Source: JAJYKC01 sp035545735 (GTDB lineage Bacteria; Acidobacteriota; Terriglobia; Bryobacterales; Bryobacteraceae). From it: DNA of 64,000 bases. The notes under the pieces are model-generated. The model was not told the origin of the DNA and searched no databases. It was given only the letters and a program-made list of their open reading frames with translations. The stretch lies in the NCBI GenBank assembly GCA_035545735.1, contig DASZXS010000016.1:6888-70887 (forward strand), written 5' to 3'. The stretch's first letter is position 1. Each line of letters begins with the position of its first letter. This document shows positions 17,195-26,746 of the stretch, one piece after another. The position numbers were made by a program, and so were the translations under genes.

Positions 17195-17866
17195 TTAACG
17201 GGGAAGAGTGTGGAACGGCGGAGCGCGGCCGGAGTGAATGGCGATAGCGCGCCCCGGACCAGAGGAGAGTCTCTCGGCGTGTACGCGGCGGCCGGCCGGG
17301 TCCGCCGGCGGCAGGAAACCGGGCAGGGGAGCGGCGCCGGAACCTCGCGCCTCGGCAGGCAACAGCGCGGCATTTCCCTGTTGTCCAAAAGGCGCTCCAA
17401 CCGACGGGTCGCGGACCGACGCGGGGAAATCGAAATCCGGGAAATCCTCTGCAGGGGCAAACTTTCCGGAACCGTCGTTGATCCAAATTCCCAGACGGCG
17501 GTTGGTGACCGGACTCACCGCGATCAGGTCCAGATCGTTGTCGCCATCGATATCCCAGGGAAGCAGGCGAATCTCGCTCAGGTGCGCGATCTCAAATACG
17601 GCCGGCGCACGCCGGGAGGTTCCGAAGCGGACTTCAATCGATCGCGTGGCGGCGCCCGGAGAAGAGGTTAAGAGATCCGGCCGGCCATCGCCGTCGAAAT
17701 CCGCGATGATCCAGGATTTTTCGAGGGATGGCAGGGACAGCTTCGGGAGAGAAAATACCGCCCCGGGAGTTATGGCGCGAGGAACCGCTGCGACTCTCTG
17801 TGTGATGCATAATGCGGCGACGCTGGCCAACAACGACGCCGGCAGCAGTTTACGGAGCGGCAGCAT
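17195..17866 (-). CDS. FG-GAP/VCBS-repeat exported protein
   Basis: A 223-aa protein with a signal peptide (to about residue 28, VAAVPR) and two calcium-binding FG-GAP/VCBS-type blades: ADFDGDGRPDLLTSS and DIDGDNDLDLIAVS, each with the DxDxDG(x)xD loop, followed by GIWINDGSGKF. Only two repeats are present, far fewer than the seven of a full propeller, and the last 60 residues are Pro/Ala/Arg-rich and unlike the rest, which may mean a truncated gene or an altered reading frame near the end. It is divergent from the TonB receptor. Role unknown, likely extracytoplasmic. Confidence 0.7.
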   Translation of the reverse strand: MLPLRKLLPASLLASVAALCITQRVAAVPRAITPGAVFSLPKLSLPSLEKSWIIADFDGDGRPDLLTSSPGAATRSIEVRFGTSRRAPAVFEIAHLSEIRLLPWDIDGDNDLDLIAVSPVTNRRLGIWINDGSGKFAPAEDFPDFDFPASVRDPSVGAPFGQQGNAALLPAEARGSGAAPLPGFLPPADPAGRRVHAERLSSGPGRAIAIHSGRAPPFHTLPR

Positions 17867-17973
17867 TCTAAATTCGGGTGTCTTCGGCTTCAGTTTAGCA
17901 GAGCGTTTCCGGTGACTTATGCTCGTTCCGCGAACGATAGAGATTCCTTCGTGTATACGTTACACTGTCCCGT

Positions 17974-20900
17974 ATGAAGAACATTGCGCTGGCGTTGGCC
18001 GCCGCTCTCCTTGCGTTGCAGCCACTTACGGTCGCGCAATCGGGAAAAGCGGAATTGTTCGGGACTATCGAGGACCCCTCCGGCAGCCCCGTTTCGATGG
18101 CGCGGGTGGAGGCGGAACAGCAATCCACGGGAGCGCTCTTCCAAGCAACTACCACGGAGAACGGGGAATACCACCTGGTAGGCGTTCCGCCCGGCAGCTA
18201 TGTTCTGTCCGTTACGAAGCCGGGCTTTCGGACTTACCGCCGGAGCGGCATCGTTCTGCGCCTGGATGACCGGATCCACCTCAATGTGCCGCTGGCCGTG
18301 GGGGAGATGTCGGAAACCGTGGATGTGCACGCAGAGGCCTCGCTGCTCCAGACCGGATCTGGCTCGGTCAACTTCAGCGTCAATTCCCGCTCGGTCTCCA
18401 CGCTGCCGCTTGACGGCCGCAACTTTATTCCCCTGATCGCGCTGTCTCCCGGCGTAGCATTGCCGGGCGGAGGTTCTCTGCTGCCCCGGATAAACGGCAG
18501 CCGGCCGCGCACGAACGAGTACATCTATGACGGCATTAGCGCCCTTCAGCCGGAGCCGGGTCAGGTGGTCTTTTATCCCATCGTTGACGCGATTGAGGAG
18601 TTTCGCGCTGAAACCAGTTCCTACTCGCCGGAATACGGGCGCTCGAACGGCGGCGCGGTTCTGGTCGCCACGAAGTCCGGAGGGAATGAATTACACGGCA
18701 CGCTCTTCGAATTTTTTCGCAATGAGGATCTGAATGCGCGTAATTATTTTGCGCAGCCCGGGCGCAAACCTGAATTCCGCCGCAACCAATACGGCTTTGT
18801 TCTCGGCGGGCCCATCCAGAAGAATAAAACCTTCTTTTTCGTGGACTGGCAGGGAACCGCCCTGCGCACTGGCGCTACCCGTTTCAGCACCGTGCCATCG
18901 GTGAGCCAGCGGTCCGGCATCTTTACGTCCCCCATCTACGATCCCGGAACCCCGGCCCGCCTGCCATTTCCGGGGAACACCATCCCACAATCCCGGTTCG
19001 ATCCTTTGGCGGGGCAGATTCTGGCGGTTTATCCGGAGCCCAACCGGGCGGGCGCGGCCAACAACTACGTGCGCGCGGCCGTGGAGCCGAACCACCAGGA
19101 TCAGTTCGATGCTCGCCTGGATCGCTATTTCAGCGCGCGCCAGAGGGTCTTCGGCCGCTATTCGTTCTCCACCAGCGACGACACGCCGGTCACACCGCTT
19201 CCCGACGGCAGCGGCAACATCACGTCCGGCGTCATTAGCCGCACCATCACGCGCGGCGATCAAGTAGTGGCGGAGCACGAATGGACGCTCAACCCCACAT
19301 TGCTGAATCAATTCCGTTTCGGCTTTACCCGCCGCGATTCGCAGGGGAACGGCCCGCAAAACCCTTCCCTTACCGTTCCCGGAACTCCGGACAATCTATT
19401 TTCCGCGGCGCTCCCGACATTCCTCGTCTCCGGTTTCCAGCAGATCGGCGCGCCCGCGGGCGCCAATTCGCGTTTTACCACCAGCGTGGCCGAGTACATG
19501 GATACACTCTCCGCGGTGCGTGGCAGGCACACTCTCAAGTTCGGCGTGGACATCCGCCGGGAGTCGCTCGATGTCGTCCAACCCCCCAATCCCGCCGGTT
19601 CCTATACTTTCAATACGACTGGAACAAACAAACTCGGCGTTGCGGGTAGCGGCAACTCGCTGGCGTCGTTCCTGCTTGGACAGGTGGGCGCGTTCTCGAT
19701 CGACGTGCAGCGCCGCCAGTTGCAGGAACGGGCGAACATCGCCGAATTTTTCGCCGGCGACGACTGGCGGGCCACCGACCGCCTCACCCTGAGCCTCGGG
19801 ACCCGCTACACGCTCAATTTTCCGTCGCACGAGGTCAGCAATCAGGGCGCGGTCTTCAATCTCAACACGCAATTGCTGGAGTTTCCGCACACTGCGCGCG
19901 ATCTCGAATGCTGCGATTTCGGCCCGCGCGCCGGTCTCGCCTACCGGCTCGGCGACTCCATGGTCATTCGCTCGGGGTATGGACTCGTGTGGTTTGAACA
20001 GACTGGGATTACCACGCCTTTCACGCTGCCTCAATTCCCCTTCGTGCAGACCATCGGGCAGCAGACTCTGGACAACATCAACGCGGCGTTCCTGCTTTCC
20101 AACGGGCCCTCTATTCAAGTTACGTCTCCCAATCCGAATTCCGGTCTGGGCCAGGGAGTGTTCGGATCGCAGCGCGATAACGGCTCCGGATATTCGCAGC
20201 AGTGGAACTTCTCCGTGCAGAAAACCTTCCATCGCGACCTGAGTTTTGAAGTGGGATATCTGGGCTCCAAGAATACGCGGCTTGGTCTGCCCGAAGCCAA
20301 TCTCAATCAGCTTCCCGCCGAGTCGCTGGCACTTGGCGCGGCGCTGCTTCAGAAGGTTCCCAATCCGTATTACGGTGAACTGCCGCCTACCTCCTCGCTG
20401 GATACTCCCACGATCGCGCGGCAGCAATTGATGCGCGCCTTTCCCCGTTTCACTAACGTAGCCTTGTTCCGGGATAACGTCGGGAATTCCTCATACCACT
20501 CGGCGCAGGCCCGCATGGAAAAGCGATTTTCGCATGGACTTACCCTCAGCATGGCGTACACGTTCTCGAAATTGATCGACGACGCTTCCAGCTATTTCTC
20601 GCAGACGATTTTCACCGGCCCGGTGTTGAACAATAGTGGAGCGGCCGACGCATTCAACCGGCGCCTGGAGCGCGACCTTTCGAGCGGCGATATTCCGCGC
20701 GTTTTTACCGCGGCCTGGGTTTATGACGTGCCGAAGGTCTGGAAAATCTCCGGATGGACCGTTGCCGGCGCTGTGCGCATTCAATCCGGAGATACGGTGC
20801 CGGTGTCGCAGGCGACCAATAGCAACGCCAGCCTCGGCTATGCTGTTCAGCGCCCGAACCGTGTCAAGGACCCGAATTCTTTCGAAGGCAGAAGCGCAAC

Positions 20901-21189
20901 CGAATGGTTCGACGTCTCGGCATTCACTCTGGCGCCGCAGTTCACGTTGGGCACCAGTTCACGCGACCCGGTTCGCGGCCCCGGCCTGCAGCAGGCGGAC
21001 CTGATGATTGGCAAGACCTTCCGGCTCACCGAGCGGGCGTCGCTCGAATTTCGGGCGGAGGCGTTCAATATTTCGAACACGCCCGGCCTGAACGATCCGA
21101 ACGGCTCTTTCGGCTCGGCTGCTTTTGGAGCGATCACCAGCGCGGGCGATCCGCGCGATTTCGAGTTTGCCCTCAAACTCCACTTTTAG
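17974..21189 (+). CDS. TonB-dependent receptor with carboxypeptidase regulatory-like domain (Oar-like)
   Basis: A 1071-aa outer-membrane protein. A signal peptide (about 1-22) precedes an Ig-like carboxypeptidase-regulatory domain (GTIEDPSGSPVSMARVEAE through PGSYVLSVTKPGFRTY, residues about 27-90), a plug domain (LPLDGRNFIPLIALSPGV and NEYIYDGISALQPEPGQV) and a long C-terminal barrel ending in the aromatic LKLHF. This Oar-type layout is abundant in Acidobacteria and usually imports or secretes unidentified substrates. No SusD-like lipoprotein is adjacent, so the substrate cannot be guessed. It is divergent from the FG-GAP gene. Confidence 0.92.
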   Translation: MKNIALALAAALLALQPLTVAQSGKAELFGTIEDPSGSPVSMARVEAEQQSTGALFQATTTENGEYHLVGVPPGSYVLSVTKPGFRTYRRSGIVLRLDDRIHLNVPLAVGEMSETVDVHAEASLLQTGSGSVNFSVNSRSVSTLPLDGRNFIPLIALSPGVALPGGGSLLPRINGSRPRTNEYIYDGISALQPEPGQVVFYPIVDAIEEFRAETSSYSPEYGRSNGGAVLVATKSGGNELHGTLFEFFRNEDLNARNYFAQPGRKPEFRRNQYGFVLGGPIQKNKTFFFVDWQGTALRTGATRFSTVPSVSQRSGIFTSPIYDPGTPARLPFPGNTIPQSRFDPLAGQILAVYPEPNRAGAANNYVRAAVEPNHQDQFDARLDRYFSARQRVFGRYSFSTSDDTPVTPLPDGSGNITSGVISRTITRGDQVVAEHEWTLNPTLLNQFRFGFTRRDSQGNGPQNPSLTVPGTPDNLFSAALPTFLVSGFQQIGAPAGANSRFTTSVAEYMDTLSAVRGRHTLKFGVDIRRESLDVVQPPNPAGSYTFNTTGTNKLGVAGSGNSLASFLLGQVGAFSIDVQRRQLQERANIAEFFAGDDWRATDRLTLSLGTRYTLNFPSHEVSNQGAVFNLNTQLLEFPHTARDLECCDFGPRAGLAYRLGDSMVIRSGYGLVWFEQTGITTPFTLPQFPFVQTIGQQTLDNINAAFLLSNGPSIQVTSPNPNSGLGQGVFGSQRDNGSGYSQQWNFSVQKTFHRDLSFEVGYLGSKNTRLGLPEANLNQLPAESLALGAALLQKVPNPYYGELPPTSSLDTPTIARQQLMRAFPRFTNVALFRDNVGNSSYHSAQARMEKRFSHGLTLSMAYTFSKLIDDASSYFSQTIFTGPVLNNSGAADAFNRRLERDLSSGDIPRVFTAAWVYDVPKVWKISGWTVAGAVRIQSGDTVPVSQATNSNASLGYAVQRPNRVKDPNSFEGRSATEWFDVSAFTLAPQFTLGTSSRDPVRGPGLQQADLMIGKTFRLTERASLEFRAEAFNISNTPGLNDPNGSFGSAAFGAITSAGDPRDFEFALKLHF

Positions 21190-21213
21190 CGCGGCTTGCT
21201 ACACTCTTTCGAC

Positions 21214-21840
21214 ATGAGCATTTCCTATAACCGTGTTGCGGGCGGGAGCGTGGAACGGCTCGCGGCATTGAGCGACGGCATTTTCGCGGTCGCCATGACG
21301 CTGCTGGTTCTCGATTTGAAGACTCCCGCCGAGGAGGCCGTCCATAGCGAACATCAGTTGATTGCCGCTCTCGCCGCCATGGCGCCGCAATTACTCGTTT
21401 ATGCGATGAGCTTTCTGACGCTCGGTATTTTCTGGGTTGGCCAGCAGACCCAACTCAACCATCTGGAGCGCTCCGATCGCAGCCTTTCGTGGATCCACCT
21501 GGCGTTTCTCTGCGCCGTCACCATTTTGCCGTTCTCAACACGTCTGCTAGCCGGTTTCGCGGGCTATCGCGCGGCGCTGCTGGTTTACTGGTCGAATATC
21601 TTTCTACTCGGCGCCACTCTTTACCTCAGTTGGGGCTGTGCGACCCGCGGCGGATTGGTGAAGAGCGACATGCCGCCGGAGACGGCCGCGGCCATCTGCC
21701 GCCGGATCCTCATCGCGCAAGCTCTTTACGCCGGCGGAGCCGCACTGTGCGTGTTCCACACGGGCCTGAGCATCGGCTTCCTCATTCTGGTGCAGTTGAA
21801 TTATGCGATCGCGCCGCATCTGCCCGGCAAGCGGGGCTAG
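21214..21840 (+). CDS. TMEM175-family (DUF1211) potassium channel-like membrane protein
   Basis: A 208-aa integral membrane protein. The opening RLAALSDGIFAVAMTLLVLD matches the first-helix signature of bacterial TMEM175 (usually RxxxFSDGVFAIAITLLVL), whose pore-lining residues select potassium. Six hydrophobic segments fit the family. ATG at 21214 is used rather than an in-frame TTG at 21196 because it places this helix correctly. The F of FSDG is L here. Function as a leak channel is inferred from the family. Confidence 0.85.
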   Translation: MSISYNRVAGGSVERLAALSDGIFAVAMTLLVLDLKTPAEEAVHSEHQLIAALAAMAPQLLVYAMSFLTLGIFWVGQQTQLNHLERSDRSLSWIHLAFLCAVTILPFSTRLLAGFAGYRAALLVYWSNIFLLGATLYLSWGCATRGGLVKSDMPPETAAAICRRILIAQALYAGGAALCVFHTGLSIGFLILVQLNYAIAPHLPGKRG

Positions 21841-21879
21841 ACGGCTGTTAGTCTGTGTACTGGGTGCTCACCAATCGCC

Positions 21880-22563
<684 letters not shown>

Positions 22564-22597
22564 CCCTTTCTCAACGGGAGGATGTGCAAAGGCTGGA

Positions 22598-22990
22598 ATG
22601 AAGTTCCTATTGCTGATGTTCAGTGTTCTGTTTCATTTTCTGCTCGGCCTGTTTCTGTTCGGCGTCGGGGTGGTTACGGTGTCCGGCGGCGTGGACAACC
22701 TGAAGCTCGGCATGCTTCCCTGGACCGGAGCCGCCTTGACGACCGCCGTTATCCTCACCGGATTGCTCGGTATGGCGATCGCGATTCTCGGTCTTTTGGG
22801 GCGGTTGAAGTTTTTACTTCCCCTCTGGGCCGCGATCGTGCTGGTGATGATGGTGAAAGGCTTCTTTATTTCTTCGTACGTGTTCGGCGGCAAGGACGGT
22901 TTTCATAACGCTCTCTGGCTAACCCTTGGCGCGCTGCTGGCGTTTCTTTTTAGTTGGGCCGTCTTCCGCAAGAAGAAAGCGGCCCTTTAA
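22598..22990 (+). CDS. Small four-helix membrane protein, function unknown
   Basis: A 130-aa very hydrophobic protein with four predicted transmembrane segments (about residues 2-28, 42-65, 70-92 and 103-122) and a basic C-terminus (RKKKAAL), which would place the tail in the cytoplasm. No family is recognised. GGGAGGA lies 14 bases upstream of the ATG. It follows the HAD gene and converges on the SDR gene, with 6 bases between the ends. Confidence 0.75.
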   Translation: MKFLLLMFSVLFHFLLGLFLFGVGVVTVSGGVDNLKLGMLPWTGAALTTAVILTGLLGMAIAILGLLGRLKFLLPLWAAIVLVMMVKGFFISSYVFGGKDGFHNALWLTLGALLAFLFSWAVFRKKKAAL

Positions 22991-22996
22991 GACGAA

Positions 22997-23788
22997 TTAA
23001 AAGCTAATGGAGGCTTTTGCGAGAATGCCTCCGTCACATACCAGGTGCGAGCCGGTGACGTAAGAGGCTTCGTCGGAGAAGAGCCATAATGCCGCGCGGG
23101 CCGGTTCTTCGGGCTGCGCGAGCCGGCCGGCGGGAACCTCCGCGGCGATTTGCGCGCGCAGTCTGGGCACATCGGCGGCGTCGGCGTTGGCCCACATCAT
23201 GCCGGTTTCTGTCGCGCCGGGCACAATCGCATTCACCCGGATGCCGTAGCGGGCATAATCGACGGCCAGACAGCGCACCAGCGAGCTGATTCCGCCTTTC
23301 GAAGCGCTATAAGCTTCCGCGCCGCCGGCCGCAAAACCAACGGACGCGGCGGGAGACGACGCGCAGACGATGGATCCCGGCAATCCGTGTTTCAATAGCA
23401 GCGCAATGGCGTGCCGGGCCGTGTAGAACACCCCATCCAGATTCACGTTCATCACTCTGCGCCAGGTCTCCGCCGGCAGCTCGTGCGCCGGGCCGCCGCG
23501 ATCGATTCCCGCCCCGGCAAACACCGCCGTCGGAACGCCGAGCTGCTTCTCGATTTCGCTGAACGCCTTCGCCACCGCCGCTTCATTGGATACATCGACG
23601 TTGAGAGCCAGGGCCTTGCCGTGGTTGATCTCCACCACCTGCGTTCCCACGGCCAGAGCGCCCTGCGCATCCCGGTCGAGCACGGCCACGCTCGCGCCGC
23701 GCTCCGCCGCCAGCAGCGCCACCGCGCGGCCGATACCCGCGGCGCCCCCGGTTACTAATACGATTCGATCTTTTAGGGATGATTCCAT
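22997..23788 (-). CDS. Short-chain dehydrogenase/reductase (SDR)
   Basis: A 263-aa classical SDR. The cofactor motif TGGAAGIG is at residues 13-20, the AGAG beta-strand motif at about 91-94, and the catalytic set is S144/S145, Y160 and K164 (YSASKGG). A C-terminal GSHLVCDGG is standard. ATG at 23788 is chosen over a codon 20 residues upstream, because the extension is not SDR-like and the chosen start gives the family's usual distance to TGG. D38 after the second strand (AVLDRD) suggests NAD(H) rather than NADP(H). Substrate unknown. Confidence 0.93.
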   Translation of the reverse strand: MESSLKDRIVLVTGGAAGIGRAVALLAAERGASVAVLDRDAQGALAVGTQVVEINHGKALALNVDVSNEAAVAKAFSEIEKQLGVPTAVFAGAGIDRGGPAHELPAETWRRVMNVNLDGVFYTARHAIALLLKHGLPGSIVCASSPAASVGFAAGGAEAYSASKGGISSLVRCLAVDYARYGIRVNAIVPGATETGMMWANADAADVPRLRAQIAAEVPAGRLAQPEEPARAALWLFSDEASYVTGSHLVCDGGILAKASISF

Positions 23789-23883
23789 TTCGTTTGTCTT
23801 CACAGTGTAGACGAGACCGGGGTCAAGTGTTCGGAAAGACGCGGACAAACGGCTTTTTCGCCCTGAAGAAGATTGCTACGCAA

Positions 23884-25352
23884 ATGTTCCGCATGGCACC
23901 CTACAGCCTGAAGCAGCTAAGCATGGAGGATGTCTTCGGCGGAGGTGTCCTTTCTGATGTTGGCTCAATCCGTGTTGCCGCGGATCACACGGCCGGCGTG
24001 CTGGGAGTTCTGTCGCTCACCCATCGCGGATTGTCGACGACATACTTTGATGAGGAACTAGCGATGCCGACTATGGAAGGATCCAACGCCTATCGGGGCG
24101 TTGCGGATGATGCCGAAGGCGGTTCAGCGATTATTGCTGTTACATCCCTCTCGGCCATGTCGCAACAGATTACCGTGACGTGTCTTCGCGAGGAAGGTGC
24201 GCCGCGCCGGAAAACACTGGATCTGGCGCCGAATGGGACGGTTCTTATTCCAGGCGCGATTGTTGGCGCCTCTGCCTTTGACGCGAACGCTGACGGCGAC
24301 AACCCGAGGAGGGCTCGAAAAGGATTGGGCATTGCCGTGACGAGCAACGCTATGGCGGGCGAGTTTGCCGTCTACGGTGTGGTCGCACATCGGCAGAGCG
24401 ACAAACCGTTCTTTACTTCTGTGAATTTCTCCGATCCGAAGACGCGGCAGTCAAGCGATTCCGTATACGTTGGCATTCCCGTTGGGCCCTCTTCGCTGTT
24501 GGCGGCGGGCAGCTATACTCCCGAAATCTCACTGACGAATTTCGGAGCGGAGGGCGCGAACATTGCACTCGAATCATTCTCGACGGCGAACGGCAAAGCA
24601 CAAGCAACCACGTTGGCCAGTTTTGTGTTGGCTGCCGGCGGCACCCGGACCGTTCCGCTGGTGCAAATGCCGCCATCTGCCGGACTAACTAACGGCTTGC
24701 TGGTGCGCGCCAAAGCTCAGACGGGGGACGTACTCTCCAAGCTGGTTTCGCGCGGCGGGACGGCGCTGCCGGTTGTAGAGATGCTGGATAAAGATGAGCA
24801 CGGATCGCACAATGCCGGAGGGCATCCCTGGAATATATCTCCGGGGATGAGGTCTACGCTGCTGCTTTTTAACGGAGAGCCGACTCCACAGCAAGTGAAT
24901 GTGCGATTCGGGACGAGGACCGAGCCGTGGATGAAGCAGTACACTTTGGCACCGTTTGAGACGCGGGCCATCAACATCGATCGATTGTTTGAAGAAGGGG
25001 AGCAGGACGACAGCGGGCATGTCCTGCCGGTAGATGTTGTGTCCGGTGAAGTGGGCTGGCAGTCGGCGCGCAATCCGCCGCATACAACTTCACCTCAAAT
25101 CAAATCACGCAGTGGGAGGCCTATAATGCCCATAACCCAACAAAGCAAGTGGCGGCTCCGGCCTACAATGCTGGAGGCCCTTGCAACTTTGCGTATCCCG
25201 TTATTGCCGGCACTCAGAGCTTTCAAGACGCGAACTGGATTAAGGGATATAACGGAGCGAGACCATACTTTATGTCCTGGGTCAACAACGCATGGTCCTA
25301 CAACGATAGCGCGAACTATGTGCATGGCGTGTGCGCCGCGGCAGTGCTGTAA
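23884..25352 (+). pseudogene. Frameshifted secreted-type protein gene
   Basis: From ATG 23884 the frame encodes about 395 residues of plausible protein (beta-rich, many Ala/Gly/Thr/Ser, for example FLLDLAPNGTVLIPG-like strands and VGIPVGPSSLLAAGSYTPE) up to about VSGEVGWQSA. Near 25050-25080 the sensible sequence passes to another frame: AYNFTSNQITQWEAYNAH onwards, ending with WVNNAWSYNDSANYVHG and a TAA at 25350-25352. The original frame instead turns Arg/Pro/Thr-rich. A one- or two-base indel is therefore likely. No signal peptide is seen at the front, so the 5' end may be missing too. The family is not recognised. Confidence 0.6.
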
Positions 25353-25365
25353 TCGGGACACGGAA

Positions 25366-26428
25366 ATGAAGAAGACGCCTTGGCTGCCGTTTGTGGTATG
25401 CATACTATCCCTATTGGTCTTGGCCGGCTGGGCGCCGGCGGATCGGCAAGCGGCCCCCGGCGCGCCGCGCCTTTACGCTCTCGCAGGCGCCTACTGTCCA
25501 TTTCGACTCCCCGGACCGGGTTGACTCGATCAAACTCCCGGTGGCGAAGGGCGATTTTCTGATTTCTGCCGTGTATGCGGAACCGGCGGTTGAGCCTCAA
25601 ATGATGGTAGTGAAGATTGCGGGAGGGTATGGCGATACATTTCACATGAGGCTCGTCGGTATTACGGTCGATCCGAAGTTGTCCCCCCGAATAGTCGACT
25701 CGATTCCATGGCGCACGATCGCCGACTTTCGGTACCAGGGAGACATAGGCGGATGGGATAGGGGACGTCCAACCGAATTGGGTATGCCATATCTTTCGCG
25801 GCACGGACTTAGCGAGCATACCCCCGATGGAATTATTAATCTGCTGCCAGTGGTCCGTCCAGCTTATGACGAGCGAGCGGAAGTAAATGCCAGCATACTA
25901 TGCAGCGGCCGCGATTATCTCATTTTCGCTCGCACTCTGGCTGCGCAGGAGGTTCAGAACGAACGCGAGCTACCGTTCACCGTCTACGACCGCAAAAGCC
26001 GGGTCATAACAGAACTAAAAGCGCCGGGAACTGAATCCCGCCTACGGCTCTTCGGTGAATGGCTGACGATCTTAGTCATTGAACCGAATCCCAGCCACAT
26101 GCTTAACCCGGGGCGGGAGTCGATGCGAGAAGTGGGCACGTCCGATCTGCCGCCAACGAGAGAGCAGTATGATAATCCCGCTACGGGTCCGATGTTGTTT
26201 CCGGGATGGATACGCTGCGTTAACCTCCGCACCGGAGAAACTATCGATTTGAGGACCCACCAAGCCGATAGCGAGGTACTGGATATCAGCGGGCAGAAAG
26301 TGCTCTACCGAGTCAATAAGACGCTCTTCGAGGCGGAGATTGTGAACGGAGGCCTGAAGGCAGTCGAGAGGATTGTGGAGGACGACCGGGTACCCGACAT
26401 ACATTGGGTGTTCCGTTCCCCTGGCTGA
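25366..26428 (+). pseudogene. Frameshifted exported protein gene, family unknown
   Basis: ATG 25366 opens a good signal peptide (WLPFVVCILSLLVLAGWAPA), but that frame stops after about 50 codons. A second frame then runs on for about 315 residues with normal protein composition, from AFTLSQAPTVHFDSPDRV to VPDIHWVFRSPG at 26428. The switch falls near 25450-25475, in or beside a run of five C (25454-25458), pointing to a single-base indel. The long part has beta-rich stretches (VYDRKSRVITELK, GQKVLYRVNKTLFEAEI) that could be propeller-like, but I cannot name a family. It may be a true pseudogene or a sequencing error. Confidence 0.6.
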
Positions 26429-26457
26429 AGTGGCCATTCCGGGAGTTCAGCGGGTAG

Positions 26458-26685
26458 AGGGCAAAAGGTCGAGGGCCGTCGAGTCCAGCGATGCCGCTCC
26501 TCTATCGTCATCCGAAGTTTCTCTGGCTCCTCTGCCCGTTGATGCTTTGCTGGAGTTGCCGTTTATGGATGCTGGTGCACCGCGGGCTCATTAGCGAGGA
26601 CCCGGTGGTTTTTGTGGCCAAGGACCGCCTGACGCATCTGATCGCGCTGGCCGCTTTGGGCCTCCTGGCGTGCGCTACGCGGTAG
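26458..26685 (+). pseudogene. C-terminal remnant of a UbiA-family prenyltransferase
   Basis: The frame after a stop at 26455 reads YRHPKFLWLLCPLMLCWSCR, then LWMLVHRGLISEDPVVFVAK and DRLTHLIALAALGLL. This resembles the last two helices of decaprenyl-phosphate phosphoribosyltransferase/HAD-UbiA-type proteins (pattern YRxPxxLWLxCPLLLYWxxRxWxLAHRGEMxxDPVVFAxxDR). Only about 65 of 300-480 residues remain, with no upstream membrane domain, so this is a truncated relic. The identification is by eye and should be searched. Confidence 0.6.
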
Positions 26686-26746
26686 CGCCGGTGCGCCGGA
26701 AACCTCGTCATCCTTCCAGGGCGGGTATGCTTGTTTTAGAACTCCC

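Noticed and set aside
19396..20427. A 343-codon frame opposite the TonB receptor
   Set aside because: Arg/Gln-rich, no domain, and fully covered by a receptor with intact motifs.
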